In this document: piece after piece, positions 35,482-42,781 of the stretch
How the letters are laid out: every line of letters starts with the position of its first letter
How positions within the stretch are numbered: position 1 is the first letter of the stretch
Assembly: GCA_019752015.1 (NCBI GenBank)
Contig: JAIEMQ010000013.1
Location: 62,001-126,000 of the forward strand
Direction: 5' to 3'
Length of the DNA: 64,000 nucleotides
Source: Cyanobacteriota bacterium
Lineage (GTDB): Bacteria; Acidobacteriota; Vicinamibacteria; Vicinamibacterales; UBA2999
Program-made: the position numbers and the translations under genes
The notes under the pieces: generated by a model
Told to the model about the DNA's origin: nothing
The model's database searches: none
What the model saw: the letters and a program-made list of their open reading frames with translations, nothing else

Positions 35482-37920
35482 ATGCACACGGCACCGACGC
35501 TCGGGGTGGTGACGACCGACCGCCACCTCAAGGTTCGCGGCTGGAATGCCTGGGTCACCGAGGCGATTGGTGTGCCTGACGACGCCGTCATCGGGCGCTC
35601 GCTGCTCGACTTCGTCGCGGCCGAGCGCGTTGACTTCTATCGCGACCTGCTGTCGGACGTGATCGCGTCGGGATCGGCGCGCGTCCTCGCGCCGGCCTTC
35701 CATCGTTATCTGATCAGGTGTCCGCCTCGCACCAGGTCGGACCATTTCGATCACATGCAGCAGCGCGTGACGATCGCGCCGCTCGTCACCGAATCCGAGG
35801 TGGTCGGCCTGATGATCACGCTCGAAGACGTGACCGGGCGGCTCGACCGCGAGCGCAGCGTGGCGGCGATCCTCGATCCCTGCGACGCCACTCAACGCAC
35901 CGAAGCGCTCGCGTCGGAAGACTGGCAGGTCCGCGGCCAGGCGATCCGGCATCTCAGGCAGTCCGCGTCGGCCGACGAGCTGCGATACCTGTTCGAGACG
36001 CTGCATCGCGATCATCACGACCTCAACGTGCTGAACAGCGCGCTGCGCGTCCTGATCGGCGCCGGCCGCGCCGTGGTCGAACCGCTCGTGCAGTTGCTGT
36101 CGGATCAGGCCGCCAACCTGCGCATGCACGCGGCGCTGGCGCTCGGCGAGCTGAAGGCGCAGGAAGCCACGCCGACGCTCGTCACGACGCTTGAAGATCC
36201 GGACGAGAACGTTCGCTTCCACGCCATCGAAGCGCTTGGCCGGATCGGCGCAACGGAGTCGATCGGTCCGTTGTCGAAGATCGCCGCGTCCGGACATTTC
36301 TTCCTCGCCTTTGCGGCGATCGATGCGCTCGGCAAGACCGAAGATGCGCGCGTCGCGCCGCTGATGGTGTCGCTGCTCGATCAGGAATTGCTCCGGCCGG
36401 CGGCGATCGCCACGCTCGCGCTGATCGGCGACGAAGACTGCGTCCCGGCGCTCGCGCGCGCGCTCAATGCCGACACCGGCGACACCGGACCGATCGCCGG
36501 CGCCATCTGGCGGATCTACCAGCGCTACGATGAGAGCCTCAACGCCGGCGATTTCATCCGCGACGCCGCCAGGAACGCGATCAACACGACGGGCCGCGGC
36601 CGCCTGATCGACGCGGCGGGCCACGCCGACGAACACCGCTATGCCGCCGCGACCGTCCTCAGCTGGCTCGGCGAGCCCGCACTCGGTCCGCTGATGGCGC
36701 TGCTCGGCGACGAGCAACTGCATGCCGCCACTGCCGACGGTGTGGTGAAGATTGGCGCCGCCGCGGTTGAACCGCTGATTGCGGCGCTCGAGTCCGCGGC
36801 GCGTCCGGCGCGAATTGCCGCCGCCCAGCTGCTCGGCCGCCTTGGCGATCGCCGCGCCACCGCTGCGTTGCTGCGCGCCCTCGACGACGCCGAATCCGAT
36901 GTCGCGGCCGCGGCGGCCGCCGCGCTCGGCGGGCTCGGCGATCCGGCCGCGCTCACGGGTCTGATCGGGCTGTTCGGGCATCCGAGCGCCACCGTCCGCC
37001 GTGCGGCAATCGCGGCGATTAACGCCACCGGCGCCGCCGGCACCGCCGGCCCGGTGCGCGCGGCCATGACTGATGTCGATCCGCGCGTCCGCGAAAGCGC
37101 GATCCGTGTCGCCGGCTATTTCGGCTTCAACGATGCGGTCCCGGGAATCGTCGCGGCGCTCGCCGACGCCGTCGAAGACGTCCGCCGCGCGGCCATCGAG
37201 CAGTTGCCGGTCCTCGACGGCGTTGATGCGGCAGGAAAGCTTGCCGCGCTGGTCGCCGAAGAGACGCCACGCAACCGGGCGGCCGCGGCGCATGCGCTGC
37301 GCCTCATCGACGATCCGCGCGCCGGCGCCGCGTTGCGCGACGCGCTGCAGGACGAGGACGCCTGGGTCCGATATTTCGCGGCCACGTCGCTCCCGCAGCG
37401 GCCATCAGGCAGCATCCACGCGCAGCCGCTCGCCACGCTGGCGCAAAACGATCCGGCGACCCACGTTCGCATTGCCGCCATCACCTCGCTCGGCGCGCTC
37501 GATCAGCAGCTCGCGGCGCGCGCCGCCGCCGCATTGATCGACGACGACGATGACGATCTGGCGGTTGCCGCCATCAAAGTACTCGGGACCATCTCGCGGC
37601 CGGAGGCGTTCTCATTGCTCGAGCGCGCCGCGCGCGCCGCGCGCCCGGCATTGCAGCTCGCCGCGGTCCGCGCCTTCGCGGGGCGGCCGTCGCTCGAGTC
37701 CATCGAGGTGCTGGCCTGGGCGGCCAGGGTCAGCGATGTCCAGGCGCTGTCCGACGAGGCAATCGAAGCACTGCGCCGCATCGGCGCTGCCGCCGATCAG
37801 CCGATCGCGCAGCGTGCCGCCGTTGCCGCCTTGCGGGAGCTCGCCGCCGAAGGCACGCGCCGCCTCCAGGTCATCGCGGCGATCGCGCGCCTGCCGTGCC
37901 GGAGGTCGCGTCGGGTCTGA
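35482..37920 (+). CDS. PAS domain fused to a long HEAT-repeat solenoid
   Basis: An 812-residue protein of the chemosensory operon. Residues about 5-120 are a PAS domain (GVVTTDRHLKVRGWNAWV ... VVGLMITLEDVTGR). The remaining 690 residues are back-to-back HEAT/PBS-lyase-type repeats of about 31 residues, with helix pairs such as MHAALALGELKAQEATPTLV and FHAIEALGRIGATESIGPL; I estimate about 20 repeats. HEAT solenoids bind proteins or act as scaffolds. The gene starts 7 bases after the receptor gene. The frame ends in an abnormal basic tail (PCRRSRRV) while HEAT sequence continues in the next frame (37896-38195), so this CDS is probably frameshifted near 37893. Confidence 0.88.
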   Translation: MHTAPTLGVVTTDRHLKVRGWNAWVTEAIGVPDDAVIGRSLLDFVAAERVDFYRDLLSDVIASGSARVLAPAFHRYLIRCPPRTRSDHFDHMQQRVTIAPLVTESEVVGLMITLEDVTGRLDRERSVAAILDPCDATQRTEALASEDWQVRGQAIRHLRQSASADELRYLFETLHRDHHDLNVLNSALRVLIGAGRAVVEPLVQLLSDQAANLRMHAALALGELKAQEATPTLVTTLEDPDENVRFHAIEALGRIGATESIGPLSKIAASGHFFLAFAAIDALGKTEDARVAPLMVSLLDQELLRPAAIATLALIGDEDCVPALARALNADTGDTGPIAGAIWRIYQRYDESLNAGDFIRDAARNAINTTGRGRLIDAAGHADEHRYAAATVLSWLGEPALGPLMALLGDEQLHAATADGVVKIGAAAVEPLIAALESAARPARIAAAQLLGRLGDRRATAALLRALDDAESDVAAAAAAALGGLGDPAALTGLIGLFGHPSATVRRAAIAAINATGAAGTAGPVRAAMTDVDPRVRESAIRVAGYFGFNDAVPGIVAALADAVEDVRRAAIEQLPVLDGVDAAGKLAALVAEETPRNRAAAAHALRLIDDPRAGAALRDALQDEDAWVRYFAATSLPQRPSGSIHAQPLATLAQNDPATHVRIAAITSLGALDQQLAARAAAALIDDDDDDLAVAAIKVLGTISRPEAFSLLERAARAARPALQLAAVRAFAGRPSLESIEVLAWAARVSDVQALSDEAIEALRRIGAAADQPIAQRAAVAALRELAAEGTRRLQVIAAIARLPCRRSRRV

Positions 37921-38195
37921 GCGCGGTTCGCGTCGGCGTGCGCGTCGCCACTGCCGATGCGCTGGCGGCAATGCGTCACCCGCGCGCCTCGAGTGAGCTC
38001 GCGCGCGCGCTGCGCGACGAAGCGCCGGCAGTACGGTCGGCGGCGATCGCCGGTTTTGCAAAACTCGGCACGCCCGCTGTGGGACGCACCATTGCGGCAA
38101 TGCGGCAAACGGATCCGGACGAAGCAGTGCGGCGGCGCGCCGAGCTGGCCTGCCAGCGTCACGGATGGGGTCCAGGGCCATTCGCGCGCACATGA
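37896..38195 (+). CDS. C-terminal HEAT repeats of the preceding gene, in another frame
   Basis: A 99-residue stretch with clear HEAT character (TADALAAMRHPRASSELARALRDEAPAVRSAAIAGFAKLG). Its stop codon overlaps the cheR start as ATGA, the same junction used throughout this operon. That junction argues that this frame is the true end of the PAS-HEAT gene, giving a protein of about 904 residues. Joining the frames requires one extra base at about 37893-37896. No slippery heptamer is visible there, so programmed -1 shifting looks unlikely. A separate gene starting with the GTG at 37896 is a less likely reading. Confidence 0.7.
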   Translation: MPEVASGLSAVRVGVRVATADALAAMRHPRASSELARALRDEAPAVRSAAIAGFAKLGTPAVGRTIAAMRQTDPDEAVRRRAELACQRHGWGPGPFART

Positions 38196-39070
38196 CGATC
38201 GCGTCGAACCGCGCCTACGCCGCGCCGGTCCCGGACGTCCGCGGCCTGCGCATTCCCGAGCGCACGCTCGAGCTGATCCGCGAGCTCGTCGTCGCACACC
38301 TCGGGATCTACTACGACGACGGCCGGCTGGACATCCTGCGCGATCGGATTGTGCCGCTCGCGATCGAGCGCGGATTTGATTCGCTGCTCGATTACTACTA
38401 CCTGCTGAAATACGACGCCGCTGCCGGCACCGAGTGGCCGCGCGTCATGGATGCCTTGTCGGTGCAGGAAACCTATTTCTGGCGCGAGACCGACCACTTC
38501 ACAGCGCTGGCCCGCGCCATTGTCCCCGGACTGATCGGGCGGTTGAAGCGGCGCATCCGGATCTGGTCCATTCCATGCGCGTCGGGCGAGGAGCCGCTGT
38601 CCATTGCGATCGCGCTCAACGAGGCCGGCCTGTTCGACGCCGCCGACATCGAGATCCACGCCAGCGACGCGAGCGAAGCGGCGCTGGCCAAGGCGCGAGG
38701 CCGACGCTACGGGCGGCGCGCCTTCCGGCAGCTGCCTGACGCGTTGCGCGAAAAGTACTTCACGCGCGTGCCGGACCGGGAAGAGTGGATGGTCGGCGCC
38801 GATCTCTACAGCCGGATCGATTCGTGGACGCGCATCAACATTGTCAATCCGGACGAGATCGCCGCGCTCGCCTCGAGCGATGTGATCTTCTGCCGCAACC
38901 TGTTCATCTATTTCACGCCGGCCGGCGTCCGTACTGTCGCGTGCGAGCTCGCGCGCCATATGCCGTCGCCCGGTTACCTGTGCGTGGGCGCGGCCGAGTC
39001 GCTGCTCAAGGCCGGAGCGGGTTTCGATCTGCTCGAAGTCGGAGGGGCGTACGTGTACGTCAAACAATGA
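38192..39070 (+). CDS. cheR: Receptor glutamate methyltransferase CheR
   Basis: A 292-residue CheR starting at ATG 38192 (MTIASN). The N-terminal helical domain holds LGIYYDDGRLDILRDRI. The SAM-binding domain shows VQETYFWRETDHF, IWSIPCASGEEPLSIAIAL (motif I), ASDASEAAL and DVIFCRNLFIYF. It methylates Glu residues of the receptor for adaptation. The start overlaps the HEAT frame's stop, and the stop overlaps cheB (ATGA). Confidence 0.96.
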   Translation: MTIASNRAYAAPVPDVRGLRIPERTLELIRELVVAHLGIYYDDGRLDILRDRIVPLAIERGFDSLLDYYYLLKYDAAAGTEWPRVMDALSVQETYFWRETDHFTALARAIVPGLIGRLKRRIRIWSIPCASGEEPLSIAIALNEAGLFDAADIEIHASDASEAALAKARGRRYGRRAFRQLPDALREKYFTRVPDREEWMVGADLYSRIDSWTRINIVNPDEIAALASSDVIFCRNLFIYFTPAGVRTVACELARHMPSPGYLCVGAAESLLKAGAGFDLLEVGGAYVYVKQ

Positions 39071-40134
39071 GCGACATGCACGCCATTCCCGCTCGGGTCT
39101 CATCGCTCGTCCGCGTGCTGGTCGTGGACGACTCCGCGTACGTGCGCAAGATGATGACGCAAATGCTGTCGCGCAGCCCGTTCGTGGACGTCGTCGGCAC
39201 GGCGCGCGACGGCAGGGAAGCGCTCGAGCTCGCCGCGACGCTGGCGCCCGACGTCATCACGTGCGATCTGAACATGCCGGAGATGGATGGCGTCGAGTTC
39301 GTGCGCAGCCAGATGGCGATCCGGCCGATGCCGATCGTCATCATCAGCGTCGCCAATCCGTCCGGAGAACAGGTCCTCGGAGCACTCGAGGCCGGCGCAG
39401 TGGATTTTCTGCAGAAGCCCACCGCGCTGGCGACCGATCGTCTGCTCGAGGTCGCCGACGAGCTCGTCGCCAAGGTCAAGGCGGCAGCGGCTGCGAAATT
39501 GTCGCGCATCTCGCCCACCGCGACGACGGGCACGGCCGCGCTGCCGGCATCGGGGATTACCGCTCAGCGCACCGACATCGTGCTGATCGGCATCTCAACC
39601 GGCGGGCCACAGGCGTTGAAGACACTGGTGCGGGCGATCCCGGCCGACTTTCCGGTGCCGATCGGCATCGTGCTGCACATGCCGGTGGGATACACGGCGC
39701 TGTACGCGAGCAAGCTCAACGACCTGTCGCAATTGCACGTCAAGGAAGCGGAAGAGGGCGATGCGCTCGAGCCCGGCACCGTCTATCTCGCGCCGGCGGG
39801 ACGTCACCTGTCGTTCCGCCGTGCGGGCGCTCGAGTGGTCACGCACCTCGACGTGCGGCCGCTCGACATGCCGCATCGCCCCGCCGTAGACGTGATGTTT
39901 CAGTCGGCGGCGGAAATTTTCGGTGCAAAGGTGATGGGCGTCGTCATGACGGGCATGGGCGCTGACGGCCGCGATGGCGCCGCGTGGATCAAGGCGCGCG
40001 GCGGCCAGGTGATCACGGAAGCGGAGCAGTCGTGCGTCGTCTACGGCATGCCGCGTTCGGTGGTCGAGGCCGGGCTCAGTGATTTCTCTGTCTCGCTCGA
40101 ACAGATGTTTGACGTCATACTGGAGAGGCTATGA
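39067..40134 (+). CDS. cheB: Receptor methylesterase CheB
   Basis: A 355-residue CheB from ATG 39067; the long track ORF begins inside cheR in a shadow frame. The receiver domain has Asp67 in ITCDLNMPEMDG. The esterase domain has the Ser motif IGISTGGPQAL, the His in VLHMPVGYTALYASKLN and the Asp in MTGMGADGRDGA. It demethylates the receptor when phosphorylated by CheA. It overlaps cheR and the second cheY by 4 bases each. Confidence 0.97.
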   Translation: MSDMHAIPARVSSLVRVLVVDDSAYVRKMMTQMLSRSPFVDVVGTARDGREALELAATLAPDVITCDLNMPEMDGVEFVRSQMAIRPMPIVIISVANPSGEQVLGALEAGAVDFLQKPTALATDRLLEVADELVAKVKAAAAAKLSRISPTATTGTAALPASGITAQRTDIVLIGISTGGPQALKTLVRAIPADFPVPIGIVLHMPVGYTALYASKLNDLSQLHVKEAEEGDALEPGTVYLAPAGRHLSFRRAGARVVTHLDVRPLDMPHRPAVDVMFQSAAEIFGAKVMGVVMTGMGADGRDGAAWIKARGGQVITEAEQSCVVYGMPRSVVEAGLSDFSVSLEQMFDVILERL

Positions 40135-40499
40135 GTCCCCGGGTGCTGGTCGTCGACGATTCAGGCCTGGCGCGCCGCCGCGCGCGGGCGATCCTCGAGT
40201 CGGCCGGCTTCGAGGTCCTCGAAGCCGAGGACGGCATGGCGGCCCTCGAACGATATTTCGTCGACAAGCCCGACGTCGTCCTGCTCGACCTGGTGATGAA
40301 AGGCATGTACGGCCTCGATGTGCTGGCGCGCTTGAAGGAAATGGATCCGACGGCGAAAGTGATCGTCGTGTCAGCGGATGTCCAGACGTCGTCGCACGAG
40401 CTCGTGGCGCAGGGCGGCGCCGCCGGATTTCTGGTCAAGCCCGTCGACGCCAACGAGGTGCTGACCCTCGTGAAGTCGACGCTGGGAGAACAGGCGTAA
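40131..40499 (+). CDS. CheY response regulator (second)
   Basis: A 122-residue receiver: VLVVDDS Asp pair, phospho-acceptor Asp53 in VVLLDLVMKGMYG, Ser in VIVVSAD and Lys103 in FLVKPVDA. The LVMKGMYGLD loop matches the CheY type often found with CheC. It is adjacent to the CheC phosphatase gene (TAATG overlap by one base), so CheC probably dephosphorylates this CheY. It differs clearly from the first CheY of the operon, giving the pathway two potential outputs or a phosphate sink. Confidence 0.95.
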   Translation: MSPRVLVVDDSGLARRRARAILESAGFEVLEAEDGMAALERYFVDKPDVVLLDLVMKGMYGLDVLARLKEMDPTAKVIVVSADVQTSSHELVAQGGAAGFLVKPVDANEVLTLVKSTLGEQA

Positions 40500-41113
40500 T
40501 GGAACTGAATACCGTTCAGCATGATGCGCTCGTCGAGCTGCTGAACATCGGCTTTGGCCGCGCCGGCGCATCGCTGTCGAAACTGACGCAGCAGCGCGTG
40601 CTGCTCGAAGTCCCGCAGGTCGCGATCCATCCGGTGACGCACTTGAACCAGGCGCTCGGCCGGCTCGTCGACGAACGCGTCGCCAGCGTGCACCAGGTCT
40701 TCAGCGGGCCGGTCGCCGGCGATGCGCTGCTGCTGCTCGATCCGATCGCCGCCGCCACGCTGACCGAGCTGCTGACCGATGTGCCGCCGTTGTCGATGGA
40801 TCTCGATCCGTCGGCGCGCGAGGTCTTCACCGAAGTCGGCAACATCGTCCTCAACGCGTGCATCGGCACGTTCGGCAACATGCTCGGCGTGCCGGTGTCG
40901 TTCTCGGTCCCCGACGTGGACGTCACCAGCGTCCATTCGGTGATCGATCGGATGCTCGACAGCGGGGAAGCGTTTCGATACGCGCTCGTCATCACCGCCG
41001 GATTCCGGCTTCGCGATTCCGCCGTCACCGGCTACGTGGTGATCGTGCTCACGGTGCAATCGCTGAAGCGCCTGCTCGACGCGCTCGATCGCTGGCAACA
41101 AATCCAGGCGTGA
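40499..41113 (+). CDS. cheC: CheC-type CheY-P phosphatase
   Basis: A 204-residue CheC from ATG 40499. Both phosphatase helices are retained: HDALVELLNIGFGRAGASL and REVFTEVGNIVLNACIGTF, each with the E-x-x-N pair. The two-site layout and length separate CheC from the shorter CheX. It dephosphorylates CheY-P. No cheD is present, although CheC usually interacts with CheD in Bacillus-type systems. It lies between cheY and the hybrid kinase gene. Confidence 0.93.
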   Translation: MELNTVQHDALVELLNIGFGRAGASLSKLTQQRVLLEVPQVAIHPVTHLNQALGRLVDERVASVHQVFSGPVAGDALLLLDPIAAATLTELLTDVPPLSMDLDPSAREVFTEVGNIVLNACIGTFGNMLGVPVSFSVPDVDVTSVHSVIDRMLDSGEAFRYALVITAGFRLRDSAVTGYVVIVLTVQSLKRLLDALDRWQQIQA

Positions 41114-41115
41114 CG

Positions 41116-42711
41116 ATGACGGCGCGCCAGACTCCTGCGGATGCCTTCACGGCGGGCATGCTGCGGTGGTTCGAGAACCATGCCACGCACGGCCTGTTCA
41201 CCACCGATCGCGATCTCCGGATTAGGACCTGGAATCGATGGCTCGCGACCGCGACCGGATTGCAGCCCGAAGCCGTCATCGGCGAAGTGCTCACTGACAT
41301 CGTGCCGTCGCTCGCCGAGCGCGGTCTCGACGCGTGTTACCACAACGCGCTGAAGGGCCATGCGACGGTGCTGTCGCATACCCTGCATCGCCATCTGCTG
41401 CCGTGCCAGCAGGAAGACGGCTCGCTGATGCCGCAGACCGGCCGCATTGCGCCGCTCGTCGACGGCGACGAGATCGTCGGCACCATCACGCTGGTCGGCG
41501 ACGTCAGCGAGCGTGTCGTCGCGGAACGGCAGCTGCGGGCGCAGATCGCGGCGGCGGAGGATGCGCGGGCGATCGCGGAAGCGGCATCGCGCGCCAAGGA
41601 TGAATTCCTCGCCACGCTGTCTCACGAGATTCGCACGCCGCTCAGCGCCGTGCTCGGGTGGGTGCACCTCCTCAAGGTCCGCGAGCCGGATGCCGCGACC
41701 ATCAAGCGCGCCGTCGACGTGATCGAGCGCAACGCCAAGTCGCAGCTCGCGCTGATCAGCGACATGCTCGACATGGCGCGCATCTCCAGCGGCAAGGTCC
41801 GCCTCGAGCTGGCCGACGTCAACATGACGCAAGTCGTCGCGGGCGCCGTCGACGGCGTGCGGCCGGCGGCGGAGGCCAAGCACATTCGACTCGTGACTGA
41901 TTTGCCTCCGGGCGTCGCCTGGGTGAGCGGCGACGCCGATCGGCTGCTGCAGGTGACGTGGAACATCCTGTCGAACGCGGTCAAGTTCACCGGTGATGGT
42001 GGGATGGTGGTCGTATCATTGCGATCGGATCGCAGCGGCACGCACCTGACGGTCGCCGACACCGGGCAGGGCATCGACGCGAAGTTCCTGTCGCAGGTGT
42101 TCGAGCGCTTCAAGCAGGCCGACACCACCGCCGCGCGCAAGACCGGTGGACTCGGTCTCGGCCTCGCCCTCGTCAAGGATCTCGTCACGATGCACGGCGG
42201 CAGTGTCGAAGCCGCGAGTCCGGGTCCCGGGCTCGGCTCGACCTTCTCCGTCCATCTGCCGAATCGGATCGAGAGCACTGAGACCACGGCGGCACGGCAG
42301 CCGCTGCTTCCGGCGGAGACGACGCTCGAAGGCGTCCGCGTCTTGATCGTCGAGGACGATCCGGATGCGCGCGAGATCGCGATGCGGTCGATTAGTGACG
42401 CGGGCGGGATGGCCATTACCGCCGGCAACGCCACCGAAGCGCTCGCCGCGCTCGCCGACAGCACCTCGTTGCCGCATGTGCTGGTCAGCGACATCGGCCT
42501 GCCCGGCACCGACGGCTACGACCTGCTCGCCGCGATACGCCAGCTGCCCAACGAGCGCGGCGCAATCCCGGCAATCGCCGTCACCGCGTACGCCAGCGAC
42601 GCCGACGCGAAGATGGCGATGGATCGCGGCTTCCGCGCACACATCACCAAGCCGTACCTGCCGTCAGCGCTCGTCGCCGCCGTGCGCGACGCGATCTTTC
42701 ACCGCGCATAA
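41116..42711 (+). CDS. PAS-containing hybrid sensor histidine kinase
   Basis: A 531-residue soluble hybrid kinase starting at ATG 41116, two bases after the cheC stop. The PAS domain (about residues 10-125; GLFTTDRDLRIRTWNRWL ... VGTITLVGDVSERV) closely resembles the PAS of the HEAT protein. HisKA has LSHEIRTPLSAVLGW, HATPase has NAVKFT, DTGQGID and GGLGLGLALVK. A C-terminal receiver has LIVEDDPDA, VSDIGLPGTDG and ITKPYLP. It is the last gene of the operon and is followed directly by a terminator. It probably feeds a second phosphorelay into the same output. Confidence 0.95.
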   Translation: MTARQTPADAFTAGMLRWFENHATHGLFTTDRDLRIRTWNRWLATATGLQPEAVIGEVLTDIVPSLAERGLDACYHNALKGHATVLSHTLHRHLLPCQQEDGSLMPQTGRIAPLVDGDEIVGTITLVGDVSERVVAERQLRAQIAAAEDARAIAEAASRAKDEFLATLSHEIRTPLSAVLGWVHLLKVREPDAATIKRAVDVIERNAKSQLALISDMLDMARISSGKVRLELADVNMTQVVAGAVDGVRPAAEAKHIRLVTDLPPGVAWVSGDADRLLQVTWNILSNAVKFTGDGGMVVVSLRSDRSGTHLTVADTGQGIDAKFLSQVFERFKQADTTAARKTGGLGLGLALVKDLVTMHGGSVEAASPGPGLGSTFSVHLPNRIESTETTAARQPLLPAETTLEGVRVLIVEDDPDAREIAMRSISDAGGMAITAGNATEALAALADSTSLPHVLVSDIGLPGTDGYDLLAAIRQLPNERGAIPAIAVTAYASDADAKMAMDRGFRAHITKPYLPSALVAAVRDAIFHRA

Positions 42712-42715
42712 AACA

Positions 42716-42747
42716 AGGGCCTCGCCGTTTTCCGGCGAAGCCCTCTT
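42716..42747. terminator. Terminator between hybrid kinase and TonB receptor
   Basis: GGGC-CT-CGCCG pairs with CGGCG-AA-GCCC around a TTTTC loop, with a mixed pyrimidine tail. It sits between two convergent genes and could work for both. Confidence 0.75.
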
Positions 42748-42767
42748 CCTGCCTGCCTGCCTGCCTG
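42748..42767. repeat. Five tandem CCTG tetranucleotides
   Basis: A simple repeat in the gap after the terminator, just 3' of the TonB receptor stop on the other strand. Confidence 0.9.
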
Positions 42768-42781
42768 TCAGGCCTGTCTGC

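Noticed and set aside
37880-37900. Programmed -1 ribosomal frameshift in the PAS-HEAT gene
   Set aside because: No X-XXY-YYZ slippery heptamer and no obvious downstream pseudoknot; a missing base is simpler.
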